Of a DNA stretch of 64,000 nt, positions 1 through 11,946 are shown in pieces. How positions within the stretch are numbered: position 1 is the stretch's first letter; the number at the start of each line of letters is the position of its first letter. The stretch lies in NCBI RefSeq assembly GCF_963678975.1, contig NC_089273.1:9052614-9116613 (forward strand), in the 5' to 3' direction. Under the pieces are notes generated by a model. That model was not told the DNA's origin. It did no database searches and worked only from the letters and a program-made list of their open reading frames with translations. The position numbers were made by a program, and so were the translations under genes. This DNA is from Dysidea avara (Eukaryota > Porifera > Demospongiae > Dictyoceratida > Dysideidae).

Positions 1-129
1 CTACGAGCACATTTTGTGTATGCATCATTTTTGACCAAACATGGTCTAGGGGAAGCACCCAAGCCTTCCCCTTAAGACATTCCACTTTAAATCCTAACCC
101 CCTTCATAAAAATCTTGGCTACGCCCCTG
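1..129. mobile_element. Right end of a DNA transposon cut by the window edge
   Basis: The sequence ends GGCTACGCCCCTG at 129. This is the usual mirror of a CAGGGGCGTAGCC left end seen in many short hAT-like elements. The left end lies outside the window, so size and target duplication cannot be checked. Family assignment rests on the terminal bases alone. Confidence 0.4.
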
Positions 130-145
130 TAGCTGCATGGCTATA

Positions 146-495
146 TTAGGCCACTCCAAGAAAATTCATTGTTTCCCATTTCCCACCTGCATGCAGATTC
201 TCTTCCCGCATGGTCATTCATTATTGCTGTCAACTGAACATTTCATTCATTATTTATCCTGTGATTGCATAGCAGTAACTAGTTTAGCATTCAGAAAGCC
301 CACTTAACTAGCTTTTTCACTGTTCAGGTTCTTAGTTCAAATATTTCTACTGTATTCTTACCTGTAGGTTAGTTATGAATTTTGAAAATTTTTGGAAATA
401 TCTATAATGAATCAATGGATAATGAACCACCTGTCCCCATGTATTTTTGAGGTAAATGAAATGGGAAATAAGGAATTTTCTTGGAGTGGCCTTAG
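146..495. mobile_element. Short TIR element, TTAGGCCACTCCAAG family
   Basis: The left end TTAGGCCACTCCAAG (146-160) is repeated in reverse complement as CTTGGAGTGGCCTTAG (480-495). The arms continue inward as AAAATTC and a TTTCCC stretch, giving inverted repeats of about 35 bp around a 350-bp body with no coding capacity. The same outer bases close the longer element at 47268-48418, so the two belong to one terminal family. A target duplication is not clear. Confidence 0.65.
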
Positions 496-596
496 CAAGG
501 CGAGCAGCAGGGAGAGAGTGTCTATGGAGAGAGGGTGGAACTACTGGGTCGTTCACATCAAATTTATTTTTTCTAAACTTATATCAAAACAATATT

Positions 597-988
597 ATGT
601 GATCGGATCTGGTGAATTTTTTTTGGGCACACTTTGGACTTAGAAAATTTTCACGAAATATTTTTTTCCGGATAATGCTGTGTACATATCCCGGATACCG
701 ACATGTTGAAGACTAGTTAGCAGGGCCAACAACGTCGTGTTCTCCGCCAGGCTGGCAGCCACTAGAAATGAAGGGCGAAAAAATTGAGCCAGTTTAGAAG
801 GATTCTTTTCTCCTGCCGTTTTTTCAGAAGGACTGTTCTTACCTTGTTTCTCTCACTGGCTGCCTCATCACTATGAACTGATTTTTCAGTGGCGTCTCGC
901 ATTACCTGGCAGCACAGAGCTATTCACAGGTATTGGTGAAACTGATTATGTGAGTGTGAAGCAGCTTGTGTTTTATTCTTGTGACACC

Positions 989-1019
<31 letters not shown>

Positions 1020-1078
1020 CTCGTTTTTGTGCTATATAACTGTTTGTACCTCCGGCAAGGAAGAACAGCTTAAGCCGA
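597..1078 (+). repeat. Dispersed repeat copy with an internal GT microsatellite
   Basis: This stretch is repeated as an inverted copy at 6822-7384. Shared blocks include the CCGGATAATGCTGTGTA segment, the CGTTGTTGGCCCTG segment (reverse complement here), the CAGTGAGAGAAACAAGG segment and a (GT)n run at 992-1019. The right copy has expanded its (CA)n run to about 118 bp. I see no terminal inverted repeats within a single copy and no open frame common to both, so the family is unclassified. Confidence 0.7.
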
Positions 1079-1285
1079 TTGCATTGAGTTTAAACAATAA
1101 ATCAAATCTGTGCGTGCATGTTTGTGTGTCACTACAGGTGTTATGAATTCTCTCATGGAAGAACGGCTCAGCTGAATGTGTTGAGTTAAAAAATTTTTTA
1201 AATCTTACATTAGATAACTTGTTTGTTTTTATCTGCTTTACCAGTTATAACTGAACAAGGGATGGTCACTACCTATGTATGTTCC

Positions 1286-1957
1286 CAGGGGCGGAGAAAT
1301 AGGGAGGGCAGAGGGGGCAACTGCCCCCCCACTTTTACAAGTGGAGGGGCAGTGCCCCCTCACTTTTTCCAATGCCCAGTTGCCAAAGTAAAGCAACTAC
1401 TTTAGTCATTAGCCAACTTACTTTGCCTTTATTTACTGGGATTTGTGCTAAAGGTTATGCAAGCATGGAACACTGCATGAATCAATACTGGGAGTGCACG
1501 AGATCGATATACTCTAATAGAGCAGTCACCTAACTACTCTAATAGAACATTCAGCGGAATCACTATAAGTTTGCCCTGCTATATGCAATTAATTCAATAT
1601 GTCTTCACTACAGCACTTTATCTATATGTATACAATCAACAGCATGAGTCTATCTGAAATGCCTTCATTTACTGATGTATCTAATTGTACAGTGTCTCAA
1701 TGATAGTCATTGCATAAGAGTATCCTATTCAAGTACACATGTTCCACTGAAAATGCTCTCAGATTCAATCTCAAAGCATCCAAATCTCAAAATTTGTCTG
1801 TGGGGGCATGCCTCCAGACCCCTTAGTAGTGGCGTGCTTTGCATGCTAGAGTGCAAAGCACACTAAGGCACAATATGATTTTAAAACACTTTGTAACTTG
1901 CAGCCAACCCACATGACTTGCCCCCCACTTTTGAGAACTGTTCTTTTCTTGCCCCTA
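1286..1957. mobile_element. Non-autonomous hAT-type element with 8-bp target duplication
   Basis: The element runs from CAGGGGCGGAG to CTTGCCCCTA. It is flanked on both sides by the 8-mer TATGTTCC (1278-1285 and 1958-1965), the duplication size made by hAT transposases. Inside are a C/G-rich end module, the paired CTCTAATAGAG motif (1511-1549) and a GGGGGCATGCC module near 1801. The element at 59064-59951 shares these internal blocks in the same order. It has no transposase frame. Confidence 0.8.
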
Positions 1958-2268
1958 TATGTTCCTGTAAAACTATCTGTGACTGTGATCAAGATATTTG
2001 ATCGACCTTGATTTCATCTCAGGAAAAGGGGACAAAGCTTAATTTACTGCTTTGCTAATACAAGCCACTTGATTGTCTCTTTTAAGTTAGTAGAACTAAC
2101 GTCACAGTGTTGATCTCTTGATTGATCGCTGTCGTGGATAGTTTTACAGGAGTATTATATATGTGTGAACAAGCAGTTGTGCTTTTGATGGGTTTAATAA
2201 AGAGATGTTTTGGTCCTTGGACGCTATGATATTTGTTGTATTGGAGATAACTTTGATTCAACCAGTTC

Positions 2269-2466
2269 TACGACTATGCTGCTTTAATCTATGGGCCTCA
2301 TTATTAGGGTGATATTAACAGAGTTGAATCACTTAAACACAGAGCTTCAAAACTAGTTAGTGACTTTCATCGTTATGAAAGACTCCATCGTTTACAACTA
2401 CCCTCCTTAGTATTTAGAGAAGACATGATCACGACATATCAGATGTTTCATGGTAACATGCACTAA
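2269..2466 (+). pseudogene. Non-LTR retrotransposon reverse transcriptase C-terminal fragment
   Basis: The plus frame starting at TAC 2269 reads like the thumb and C-terminal part of CR1/jockey-type reverse transcriptases. It has YAALIYGPHY at the start and SLKHRASKLV and RLHRLQLPSLVFR further on, matching the family pattern of a Y-A...W/Y-x-P block, then LE/S-x-Q/K-x-RA, then L-x-L-x-L-x-x-R. An in-frame TAG follows the first block and TAA ends it at 2466. The N-terminal catalytic palm is absent, so this is a 5'-truncated dead copy. Confidence 0.6.
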
Positions 2467-5100
2467 TCCTTGCAGCTTACCAGATCCACCATTTCCCATT
2501 GACATTCAATTGTACAAGCATGTAGTGCATGAAAATTTGTGAAGAAATATTTTCTAAAGAATAATAATTGAACATTGAAATGCACTACCAAAACATGTTG
2601 TAATGGTTGACAATTTTATGCGAGATTACTATAAAAATAAAATGTGATTGAATTGATCAGCCATCTGTCTCAATCTTATTAGGCATTAAAGGAAGACATA
2701 CAAAAGCATGATAATTATGTGTTTGTTATTTTATTGTTGTAATATCAAGTGACTACAAGTTTAAAGACTGAATTACATCACAATTCACAATATAAAGTAA
2801 TATTTTTCCCTAATTTGCCACTCAGATGTTCCTTGTACTACAGAAATGTTGCTCTTTTTATGTACATTATAGGTATATTATATTAGGTAATGATTCACTA
2901 CTTTATTATGTGGTGATGATTTTGTGTGATGATCTATGATTGAGTGTAATGTTCTTAATTTGTAGGTGGATTCACATTGTTATTGTAAATGATTTTAACC
3001 AAGCTACTTCTCGTCTAAATGAGGTGTGGAACAATGAGTCCGTATTATGGTGATCTTGTGAGATGACTGATCGATGTTTAATGATGAACAATTTGACTGT
3101 GAGCATTCAAGGGTAACGGCAACAACAAAAGACATGATTGAAGTTTTGCATTTTGGTGTACATTACAATAGCACCAGTATGTATATTGTAAAGCACCTTT
3201 ACACAACTATTTTTTGTTGATGGCTACATGTTATTGATATCACCCTCTTTAAGAAAATGGTATATTCTTTTTGCTGGAATGTAGCCAATCGTATTTTGCT
3301 GTACATAGAGTGTATGCTTACCTCAATATGCTAGCTGTATCCTCACACCTGAAGGCTGCATTAGTGTTAGTGTAGTAGATTTAGTGCAAGTTATTTGCTA
3401 TTTTATCCAATGGTAAATTTGCAGAAGTACTTTTATTACTCCATGATTTATAAGGTAGTTGTACTTGAAAACTTATTGTCCTTTACTGTCTAAATAATGT
3501 CTGCATGGCTGACGGCTGTAAAGAAATTACTCGTACAGTGCTTCCTAACCCCTAGGTACCAAGACATGTTCAGATAATCAAAGCCCATTTTATATACAGA
3601 GTTAATCTAATGGAATGCACGCCTTAGACGAAATACTCTAATAGAACAGACACATCTACTGTAATTAAGTGTGTTGATAGTCAAAGGTCAGATAATCAAG
3701 TATTCACTTCTATTAGGTGTGATATATTTAATCCATTGTTGTGACAGCTATAGTGGATACTTTATGTGTGTACTAATTGTGTCACCATATCTCTTGTACA
3801 ACTAATGATAGCCTAAAGAATTAAGGGGATAAAAAACGAAGTTGTGAAGTTTACTCTCCCATAGCCATATACTACTGGTATCAGTTCTCAGGTACTAGCA
3901 CATGTCATTCAAAATTTCTGCAATAAAAATCAATGCATCCTCGTCAATTTTATAGAGTACATCTACTGTACTTCTTTATGCATGTGTGAACTTGAAGTGC
4001 TATTGTTATTGTTATTAACACTTTACAGTGACCAGCACTGCAGGTCTATTGGTCTATTAGTGCGTTAGTGTCAGGTCATTTGGGTTGCATTTCAAGGGAC
4101 TTAATGTGGAGCCGTACTCATGCACCATTTGAGAACGTTTTTGGTATCTTAAGTGATATATGGAGCCACATCCACATTCCCTATGCTATTATGCCCACTT
4201 AATGGGATTGTGTTGTTGTAGGCAAGAAAAGACTGCATGGCATCAAGAAAAATGCTATTCCTGCTTATGGGAGCCTGTAGACTATCATGGAGCTACACCC
4301 ACTTATTGATCATTGAATATGTGTGTTTTGGTACCTGTAGCTACTTGTTCATTTTCTTTTGCATACAATTCTTCCTGTTGGTCGACAACCTTGACTTGCA
4401 CCATGTAACTCTTACTCCTGAATTTAAAAAGCATTGATGGATTATCTAACTGTAGAACCTCTCTTAAAGCACCCTCCACTATAAAGAAAAATTTCTGTGG
4501 TTCCTATAGAATACAATTTAAAGGACAACCTCTCAGTAAGATTTCATCAGTTGGTCTCAAAATGTTCGTTACATACGTAGTGGTTTGTTACATAGTGGTT
4601 CCAATAGATAAGTTTATATGTACGTACATGATTATACCATACATGCACTAGGTCATTCAACAGTTCAAGTATGCTTGACTCTGGAGCAGTTCTAATTACC
4701 ATTAACATTAGAAATGTTCCTGTACAAGAACCTGTATAAGAGATAGCACTGAGAATTTACAAATTTGTCTATAATGAAACCTCTTAAAGATTGGTAATTT
4801 TTGTCCTTTATAAAAAAGATGTACCTTAACTGTATGGTTGAGTCATATACGTAGAACTATGTACTACATTAGCCAGCAAGTAGACTGTCAGTCACTCAAT
4901 TAAATGGTTAACAGTAATCACATCTATGGATCACAATTCTTGCACAGTATGTAACATAGTTATTAGAAACTACAGTGAGTTTCTTTTCTGTTTTCATCAG
5001 CTCCCACAAATTTACCCATTATTGCAGATTTAACAATTATTTTGTCTGAATAACAAAAAAACTTGAATATGCAGCCATTTTTTTTTTTAAATTGCAACAT
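2467..5100. other. Gene-poor stretch with decayed repeats
   Basis: I see no supportable gene. The segment at about 2862-2990 resembles, in inverted orientation, 6195-6320; both share a TTTATTATGTGGT block and a TTTGTAGGTGGA block, so an old repeat is likely. One copy of the ACTCTAATAGAACA motif lies at 3634-3650. GGAGCCACATCCAC-like words recur at about 4130-4310. Open frames here are short and show no domain. Confidence 0.4.
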
Positions 5101-5114
5101 TTGTATATAGGTAC

Positions 5115-6046
5115 CTAACTAGTCTCACGTGCCAGACAGTTTGTGTGGGGGCGGGAACTAAACAGTCTGGTCACTGTTATACACTTTCCATGAATAAACT
5201 GACATGCAATTAGATTACATCACGCATGGCAAGGATGAATTGTACCAGTCACGTCTGAGCAAGCTGAAGCGAAAATTGTACTGGTAATGTCATGATGTAT
5301 TTGAAACATTGCTGAAGGTCTTCCTCGACAATTCCACTACTTCACAAATCCATAGCGAACCAATGATTATAAGAGCTCTGTACAAGGGGAACAAATATCC
5401 TAAGCCTATGGCATTGTTAAACTTCATGCAGTCCTTTATTACAGTAAGAATTTGAATAATTGGTGTTTATTTTATCATAGAGCCCGCAAGGCAATCTGAT
5501 TGGCTCTGCCAACATTCCACAGTGGTCACAGAATTAGGCACCGGCCTATTATGCCCGAAATTTTACCTATTATGCTTTTGAGCATTGCTCAAAAATTAAG
5601 CCTATTATGCTCAAAATTATGCTTTCAAAATCAAAATTATGCTCTAGAAGTGACTGTTTTATTAGAGTATATCAGCCTTTCCTGACTGCTCTATTAGAGT
5701 AAGTGACTGTTCTATTAGAGTATCTCGATCTTATTTCTGCAAAGTGTGAATAACCAACAAAGAAACGGTTTAATAAGTTGTATTACGTGTTTTTGATTAT
5801 AAAATGCACTAATAATACTATTGGCAGTGAATATTTGCTTTCTTTCAGGTGCGCATATTGCGCATTTAATTAATTTTTCAAACATCGTCCCTATTATGCT
5901 GGCATTATGCTTGATGCTTTTGGCCACCTATTATGCTTTAAATTGTGCCGGCATAATCGGCCGGTGCCTACACAGAATGTGTGCAACAGTGACTAGAAGG
6001 CTTATTTGCCACCCCCACACAAACCGTCTGGCATGGAGACTAGTTG
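5115..6046. mobile_element. Element with ~70-bp imperfect inverted arms
   Basis: The arm 5115-5184 (CTAACTAGTCTC through TCACTGTTATACAC) matches the reverse complement of 5979-6046. Shared blocks are CCAGACRGTTTGTGTGGGGG and a TCACTGTT end. The enclosed DNA contains a later hAT-type insertion (5535-5970), so the original unit was about 490 bp. No coding frame is supported, and the outer target duplication is not obvious. Confidence 0.55.
5535..5970. mobile_element. hAT-type MITE with CACAGAAT target duplication
   Basis: The ends TAGGCACCGGCCTATTATGC and its reverse complement GGCATAATCGGCCGGTGCCTA (one mismatch) are flanked by identical 8-mers CACAGAAT (5527-5534 and 5971-5978). The word TATTATGC recurs many times close to both ends, like the subterminal transposase-binding repeats of hAT elements. 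The centre holds three copies of the TCTATTAGAGTA motif (5652-5722). It sits inside the inverted-arm element 5115-6046. Confidence 0.85.
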
Positions 6047-6510
6047 GAACAATGAGTTCTTATTCTCACAGTGATTGCATAAAGATGAGATGACTTCAAT
6101 CCAATAAGCATTTCTTGGCATTCTGTAGTGTGTTAGGTTACCTCATTAGATGTTAAATTCCCTAGCCAGTTACTTGCAATATCTGAGTTTCCACCTACAA
6201 ATAAGAACATCATACCCAATACACACAACATCACACAACATCACACAAATTCATGACCACGTTACCACATAATAAAATGGTGATGAAAATTATAATATCT
6301 ATAATGCACCTATCAATGTATTTACAGGGAGAATTGACACAAAACTGTTGCCACACTATAGGGAATTAATTTTGATAATCATTCATTAAGCACACAAGTA
6401 CTTTTTCTTGTAACTTGTCATATCCCTGTGTGGATAAGTAAGGATTTGACACAATAGGTTTGCCCTTCTATGTATGGGTCATTTGACATTCAGCTGTTTG
6501 AAATCCCCAT

Positions 6511-6765
6511 ATGTGACCAAATTTTGGAAAATCACCCATATAGGCGTGCATGAAATAATTAGAATTTCCATCTTTAGTGGGTTGTTAATAAGAGCAGGGC
6601 ACAGTTTTAAAACTATTTCAAGAATTTTCTTGTAATTAAAAGTATTGAGAATGGCTTAAAACCATAAACAAATACATTTGCCTTGTAAAGTTTGTGATTT
6701 GATTATTAATTATTTTAGGTGTCAAATGCACCCATATGGGTGATTTTTCAAAATTCGGTCACATA
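6511..6765. mobile_element. MITE with TGTGACCRAATTTTG termini
   Basis: The left end TGTGACCAAATTTTGGAAAA (6512) and right end TTTTCAAAATTCGGTCACA are inverted copies. The match continues through ATCACCCATAT, giving arms of about 45 bp around about 165 bp. The outer six bases TGTGAC are shared with the larger set of elements at 7661, 29825, 37547, 44028 and 46359. It is flanked by AT dinucleotides, compatible with a TA target but not diagnostic. Confidence 0.7.
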
Positions 6766-6821
6766 TATGTTCAAGGGCATGACTGAGTAAGTGCTCATCT
6801 CATCTCAAGAGTGGTGATATA

Positions 6822-7384
<563 letters not shown>

Positions 7385-7429
7385 CAGATTTTCACTGATT
7401 TATATACTTTCTCAACTAGCCACTAGTTA

Positions 7430-7672
7430 CCACCAGGGGGCATCAGTTCAACCAGTTGTTTAAGGAACGGTCACGATTATTGTGTAGATCAAATTACTTT
7501 ATTAATAGGATCGCCAATGATTGGAATAGCTCTATTAATACTTTTAAATCGTTGTTAGACAGTTATTTAGCTACTAGATTCAAGACATGTTTTTGTGTAA
7601 GACATTGCATTGATCGGGTATACAGGCTGTGCCTTTACCTGTATTTAATCATAATAATAATCTGCGAAAAGG
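7430..7672 (+). pseudogene. Non-LTR retrotransposon 3' tail fragment
   Basis: The frame around 7456-7600 reads RSRLLCRSNYFINRIANDWN and then FKSLLDSYL. This matches the conserved C-terminal pattern of CR1-like polyproteins: R-x-N-F-F, then x-DWNSLP, then FK-x-x-L-D-x-x-L. It is followed by a 3' region ending in an ATA-rich run (7650-7660), the usual short repeat tail. The tail abuts the truncated end of the next MITE at 7661, so one element probably inserted into the other. Confidence 0.6.
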
Positions 7673-8205
7673 GGTCTTATAGCAGTGGCGGATACAGGAG
7701 AGTTGCAATGATTTCAGCTGAATCATAGCGCGTGCCCCTAAATTTATTTACGACTCGTCGTGTGGGTGATAAAATCACCACGAGTTATACATAGTGTATT
7801 ATATTAGGACTATTTCTACTGGCGAAACTTCATACTTTTGCCTTTGAAGGCGTTCAACAGCAAGCAGTGACCTTTTTTTAATTTATTTATTATTTTTTGG
7901 TCTTCGACTTTATACAGCTAGGCTAAAGTTGAGTGGAACCTGAAATCCCCTCTGAAAATTTCTAGATCCGCCACTGTATAGCCTTTCCAATTGCATGTAC
8001 TTGGCAATCCATAACTTGACTTGTGTGTATGGTACCAGCTTGAAATTTGGTCACCTTAATTACCCTAGACTATTATAGCATTATTCTTGGATGCAATATT
8101 AAGACAATGGGTTTAAACACATGATGAGTTATGACACGTCAACTTGGAAATTTGAAAAGGCCATCATAAGACCCTTAATAGCTTATTTGCAGATCCGGTC
8201 ACATA
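7661..8205. mobile_element. TGTGACCGGATCTGCGAAAA-type MITE, left end truncated and interrupted
   Basis: The left side begins inside the terminal repeat at TCTGCGAAAAGGGGTCTTAT. The right side ends GCAGATCCGGTCACATATAT at 8208. It is homologous to the complete element 29825-30052: both have CTTATAGCCTTT near the left and ACTCATTATG/TGATGAGTTATG-like blocks inside. A second element is inserted at 7683-7976. Without that insert it would be about 250 bp. Confidence 0.65.
7683..7976. mobile_element. CAGTGGCGGAT element nested in a MITE, 5-bp duplication TATAG
   Basis: The termini CAGTGGCGGATACAG and CTAGATCCGCCACTG are inverted copies. TATAG is present on both sides (7678-7682 and 7977-7981). The related MITE at 29825 carries the uninterrupted site CTTATAGCCTTT at 29850-29861, which fixes the boundaries and the duplication length at 5 bp. 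The ends look hAT-like, but hAT elements usually duplicate 8 bp. Confidence 0.75.
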
Positions 8206-9352
8206 TATACTTCATGCACTGGCATTGTGTATAACAATATGCACCACACAGTATCGAATTATGTGCTAAATTCACCAATTTCAGCATGCATATACTAGGC
8301 ATATGTACCACATTATAGTGGAGGTTGCATTTGTCAATCGATTCACTGTTTATATACATGGCACATCATTACAGTTTGTTTCTTCTGTCTCATGCAACGG
8401 GATCATTCTCCGTTTGAATTCTAGCTCCATGGGCATTGGGCAGGCAGCCAAATCAGATGGGATTATGTGACTCTTAATTCTAGAAGCCGGTGTTGTACGG
8501 ATTGAGAATTTAGTACAAAGTAGTCATCCTGATTTGGCTGCAACAAACAGAAATACAACAGCCCTGGCCTTGTGCGCCCATCATTCCATCCATCCATTTA
8601 GTTCTAAGTACCACACCTAGTTGAAAAAACACTCTACACTATACTGAGGAAAAATGGACCACAAATCTATAGATGACTTCATATACATTGGGACCTGGTA
8701 TCTGCTTTTGTTTGAGCTTAAGAAAAATTTTTGGACTTAGTAGCTGGTTTCAACACAAACATAAATATATAGGCAGTATTTGTATAACAAATTATACTTT
8801 GTAAATTCTTTTAAAGTATGGCTCCATTGAGATATACTATACAGTATACATACACATAATACAGCGTGCACCATGTAAATAGATTATTTTAGAATCATAT
8901 ATTTTTAATTAATCCTAGTGATACATATAAATGTATGTGTTTTATATAATCAATCGATTCATTACAAATCCTCAGTTCTATCTAAAGGTGAAGGAAAACA
9001 TTTAACTGCTCTCATTAGCTGCTATAGCTGCAGTCATGGAAGTCTGAAATACTCTAGCACGAAAGAGCTTACAAAAATAGGTCTTCACCAGCAACATTAT
9101 GTCATGTTGCGTTGCATTGAGTTCCTACGTAATAGTGTATAATAAAGGAATTACTAACACCACAGTCTGCTTTCCTTTTGGCTTTAAATGACTATACCAA
9201 ATAGATTTTCTTTTCCAGTTTTATTTTCATTTAATAATACATATTTCAATTAATTAAAAAGTAAGCCAAACACTTAATATCTTACAACACTGAAGCATCG
9301 CATTACTTAGCTTTGCCCTAAAAGTTACAACAATCATACTGTGTACTAATAG
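8206..9352. other. No gene recognised
   Basis: This is AT-rich sequence without a supportable coding region. Near the right edge, TTTTATT at 9219-9225 gives AATAAAA on the minus strand, a possible polyadenylation signal for the TRAF-type gene ending at 9353. Confidence 0.4.
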
Positions 9353-10927
9353 CTATTTGTAAAATGTAACTCTAAAGTACAAAGAGTCTTCTCTAAGGAA
9401 TGCAACATCATCTTGATAAGAAGATAACAAGTATTTAAGATCCCCAAAGGTTGCTTCATTGCTTTGCTTTGATTTTGCTACTTCATTAAAACTTATGTCA
9501 TTAATCGAGTGATTGGTATCATTAATTTGGTTTAACAGTTCAATGGCAAACACTCCATCATGATGTAAGCTTGTGTTTGGTGCCGGTGTTAACAGTATCA
9601 GAGAGACTGACACTGTAACATTGGCTGGTGTAACTGATAAGCATAGCTGATTTCCACCTTTAACATCAAAGAAAACAGTACTGAACCATGGCTTGTCTTC
9701 CTTACTCCATTTACTATAATTTAGCAAGGCTATCACAACTGGAGTGACTTTGTCACCATGTAGAGATAGGAGATTTAAGACATTTAGATGCAGTTTCCAA
9801 GTAAAAGAATGCATGTACATATTTTTTTCCCTGATAGACTCTTCTAGAGAAGCATATGATTCCCTCATATTTCTAACTGACATTGTCAAGTTATCAGCAG
9901 CTTCTATGCAGGCATTATATACTTGTTCCGCTTTTTCATCAAAGTATTTTAACTGATCTTCTGTGGGTACATATTGATGAAGAGTCATTTTCAGGTGGAA
10001 GATGCTAGAATTTAAAAGTTGGATTTTATACTTCAAATCGTCATTTTCTATTTCCAAATTTCCAAGGACCTCATTATAAATATACCTATCATTTTCTATT
10101 TCATTGTATTTATAATTTATATAAATGTATTGACAAATTATAGCAAGCAAAAGCAATCCAAAGCAGAATGTATATGCCAAATGAATGCAACATTTTTGGG
10201 TTGCTGTTTCATCTGAAATATGTTCTTTTATTAAATCAAGGTGTTTGCTTATTTTGTTTTTATGATGACGTTCCTTATCTTTACGAAGAATTTTGTCTCT
10301 ACATCCCACTTTGTAATATTCGCAATCAATTTCTTGAAGAGGACAGATATTTTTGTGTTCATCGACCTTATTACGAGAGATAGTTACCCCACAATTATTT
10401 GGACAAACTATCGGATATTTTTGACAATTTTCTTTGTGGAATTTTACAATTTCTTGTTGACCAGCTGATGTTTTGCAGTATGAACAGTAACATGAGCAAT
10501 CATGCAACAAGTGATTATTTAAATGTTGGCGTTGAAGGACTTTACCACAATTGCTTGTGCATCGTAACTCTTGAAGTAGACACCCTGAATTGTCATCATT
10601 ACAATGCATGTCCACTTGGTTTAATTGTCCTATCCAATTACACCCTACATCTTTATTAGGGCAGTAGACAAGAAGTGATTGAATTTTTTGATCAGCTTGA
10701 TTGTCAGGAAAGTGCTCAAACTTATCGCTATGACAAATGGGACACTCTTTCTGAAGTGGATAAGAGTCGCCATCTTTTGCGGTTGTGACATGACCTGCAC
10801 AGAAATTGTTCTTGCAACATAGACTGATCTGAGATTCTCTGCAAGGAAGTTGGCAAATCTTGCAGGTAACTTCACAGGGAGGTGGATGTGCAAATGTGCA
10901 ATTGTAGCCACAAGCTGCATATTTGAC
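9353..10927 (-). CDS. TRAF-type zinc-finger, transmembrane, MATH-like protein (5' exon missing)
   Basis: Numbering follows the 538-residue open frame that starts at 10969. A RING-like finger (C36-x2-C39, CC at 51-52, C57, H60, C76-x2-C79) is followed by TRAF-type zinc fingers (about 100-225, many C-x3-C and C...H spacings). A hydrophobic segment follows at about 261-283, then a charged, possibly coiled-coil stretch (290-390). The C-terminal TRAF/MATH-like domain (about 425-538) ends DSLYFRVTFYK. TRAF proteins usually act as cytoplasmic adaptors and ubiquitin ligases in receptor signalling; a membrane segment between fingers and MATH is unusual. TATATATTACAG lies just before GTC at 10927, so I place a phase-0 exon start there and treat the first 14 residues of the frame as intron. 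The upstream exon is not certain; ATGGCCATG|GTATAT near 11022 is a weak candidate. The family is known for innate immune signalling; the role here is inferred. Confidence 0.8.
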   Translation of the reverse strand, partial: VKYAACGYNCTFAHPPPCEVTCKICQLPCRESQISLCCKNNFCAGHVTTAKDGDSYPLQKECPICHSDKFEHFPDNQADQKIQSLLVYCPNKDVGCNWIGQLNQVDMHCNDDNSGCLLQELRCTSNCGKVLQRQHLNNHLLHDCSCYCSYCKTSAGQQEIVKFHKENCQKYPIVCPNNCGVTISRNKVDEHKNICPLQEIDCEYYKVGCRDKILRKDKERHHKNKISKHLDLIKEHISDETATQKCCIHLAYTFCFGLLLLAIICQYIYINYKYNEIENDRYIYNEVLGNLEIENDDLKYKIQLLNSSIFHLKMTLHQYVPTEDQLKYFDEKAEQVYNACIEAADNLTMSVRNMRESYASLEESIREKNMYMHSFTWKLHLNVLNLLSLHGDKVTPVVIALLNYSKWSKEDKPWFSTVFFDVKGGNQLCLSVTPANVTVSVSLILLTPAPNTSLHHDGVFAIELLNQINDTNHSINDISFNEVAKSKQSNEATFGDLKYLLSSYQDDVAFLREDSLYFRVTFYK

Positions 10928-11402
10928 CTGTAATATATAACAAATTGAGAATGCATAATACAGGAACAAAAATAATACGCTTTCTTACAGTGAGTTTAGC
11001 TACTATTTAAAAGATATACCATGGCCATGGGGATTTGCCTGATATACCCAAGCCCGAGGGCCACACAGCACTTGATAGATAATGAAATTGATTTATACTA
11101 TACAACACAACACATTGTATCAAGTACAGCAGTTATTAGTAATAATTATAGTTTACACATGCAACTGTTCTATTAGAATCTCAAGCCAGCGTCCCACCTA
11201 CCAAGGGGTGTGGTTACTATAACTTATTTTTGTCATGTTATCATTATAATACAGCTAAAACAATAAGGAAGTGTGATCATCATGTTAGAGTAAGTAGAGG
11301 TGTGGTCTCCACACTCGATCAACGTAGATTGTTAATGGGCACGGTTTAGAAAGTTACCGGTATCTAACGGGTGTCCAGTGCCCTTTACAGTAGCGTAAGA
11401 GC
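10928..11402. other. Gap between the TRAF exon and a hAT-type element
   Basis: It contains the minus-strand acceptor of the TRAF exon and one copy of the CTGTTCTATTAGAATCTC motif at 11164-11181. A possible minus-strand first exon (ATGGCCATG before GTATAT, near 11014-11030) is the only coding suggestion, and it is weak. Confidence 0.3.
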
Positions 11403-11946
11403 TAGTGTTGCACCGATATCCAAATTAGCTGATTATTCCGATAACCAATATTAAGTAACAGAATTAGCCGATACCGATAACCGATTCAATATACACTAAT
11501 AACACTAACACTCATCCTCATCCTCATCATTATTAAATGACTCATATTAGTGACATAACCATTGATATACAGCTCATTCTGGGCTAAAATGTAAAGTTAG
11601 ATGTATACCACGAGTAAAAGTTACACATGGTTAACAGGTTTTAAGTACATTTTACTACTGCTATACAGTTGAGACAAGTGGCTGGTACTACACAGAAACC
11701 AAAAACCTCAGTTTACTGTTGGAACCTGACAGTTTATATTGGGCACGGCTTGTAGTCACTGCTAAACCACCAACACATAACTTAATTAAAATGCCAAATA
11801 ACTTATGTCTTGCTTCCCCCACATCATTATACTACACAGCATAGTGGAGGTTAATATTGACTTTGATTTCATCATAACCGATTAATCGGCTAGTAGCCAA
11901 TATTGGCCCGATACTGATTATTGAACCAATTATCGGTGCAACACTA
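11403..11946. mobile_element. hAT MITE, TAGTGTTGCACCGAT ends, duplication GTAAGAGC
   Basis: The ends TAGTGTTGCACCGAT and ATCGGTGCAACACTA are perfect inverted copies. They are flanked by identical 8-mers GTAAGAGC (11395-11402 and 11947-11954). Both ends carry clustered CCGAT/ATCGG words. The termini differ by one base from the autonomous hAT at 18586-20922, so this is very probably a deletion derivative moved by that family's transposase. It lies in the gap between the TRAF and CARD exons. Confidence 0.9.
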
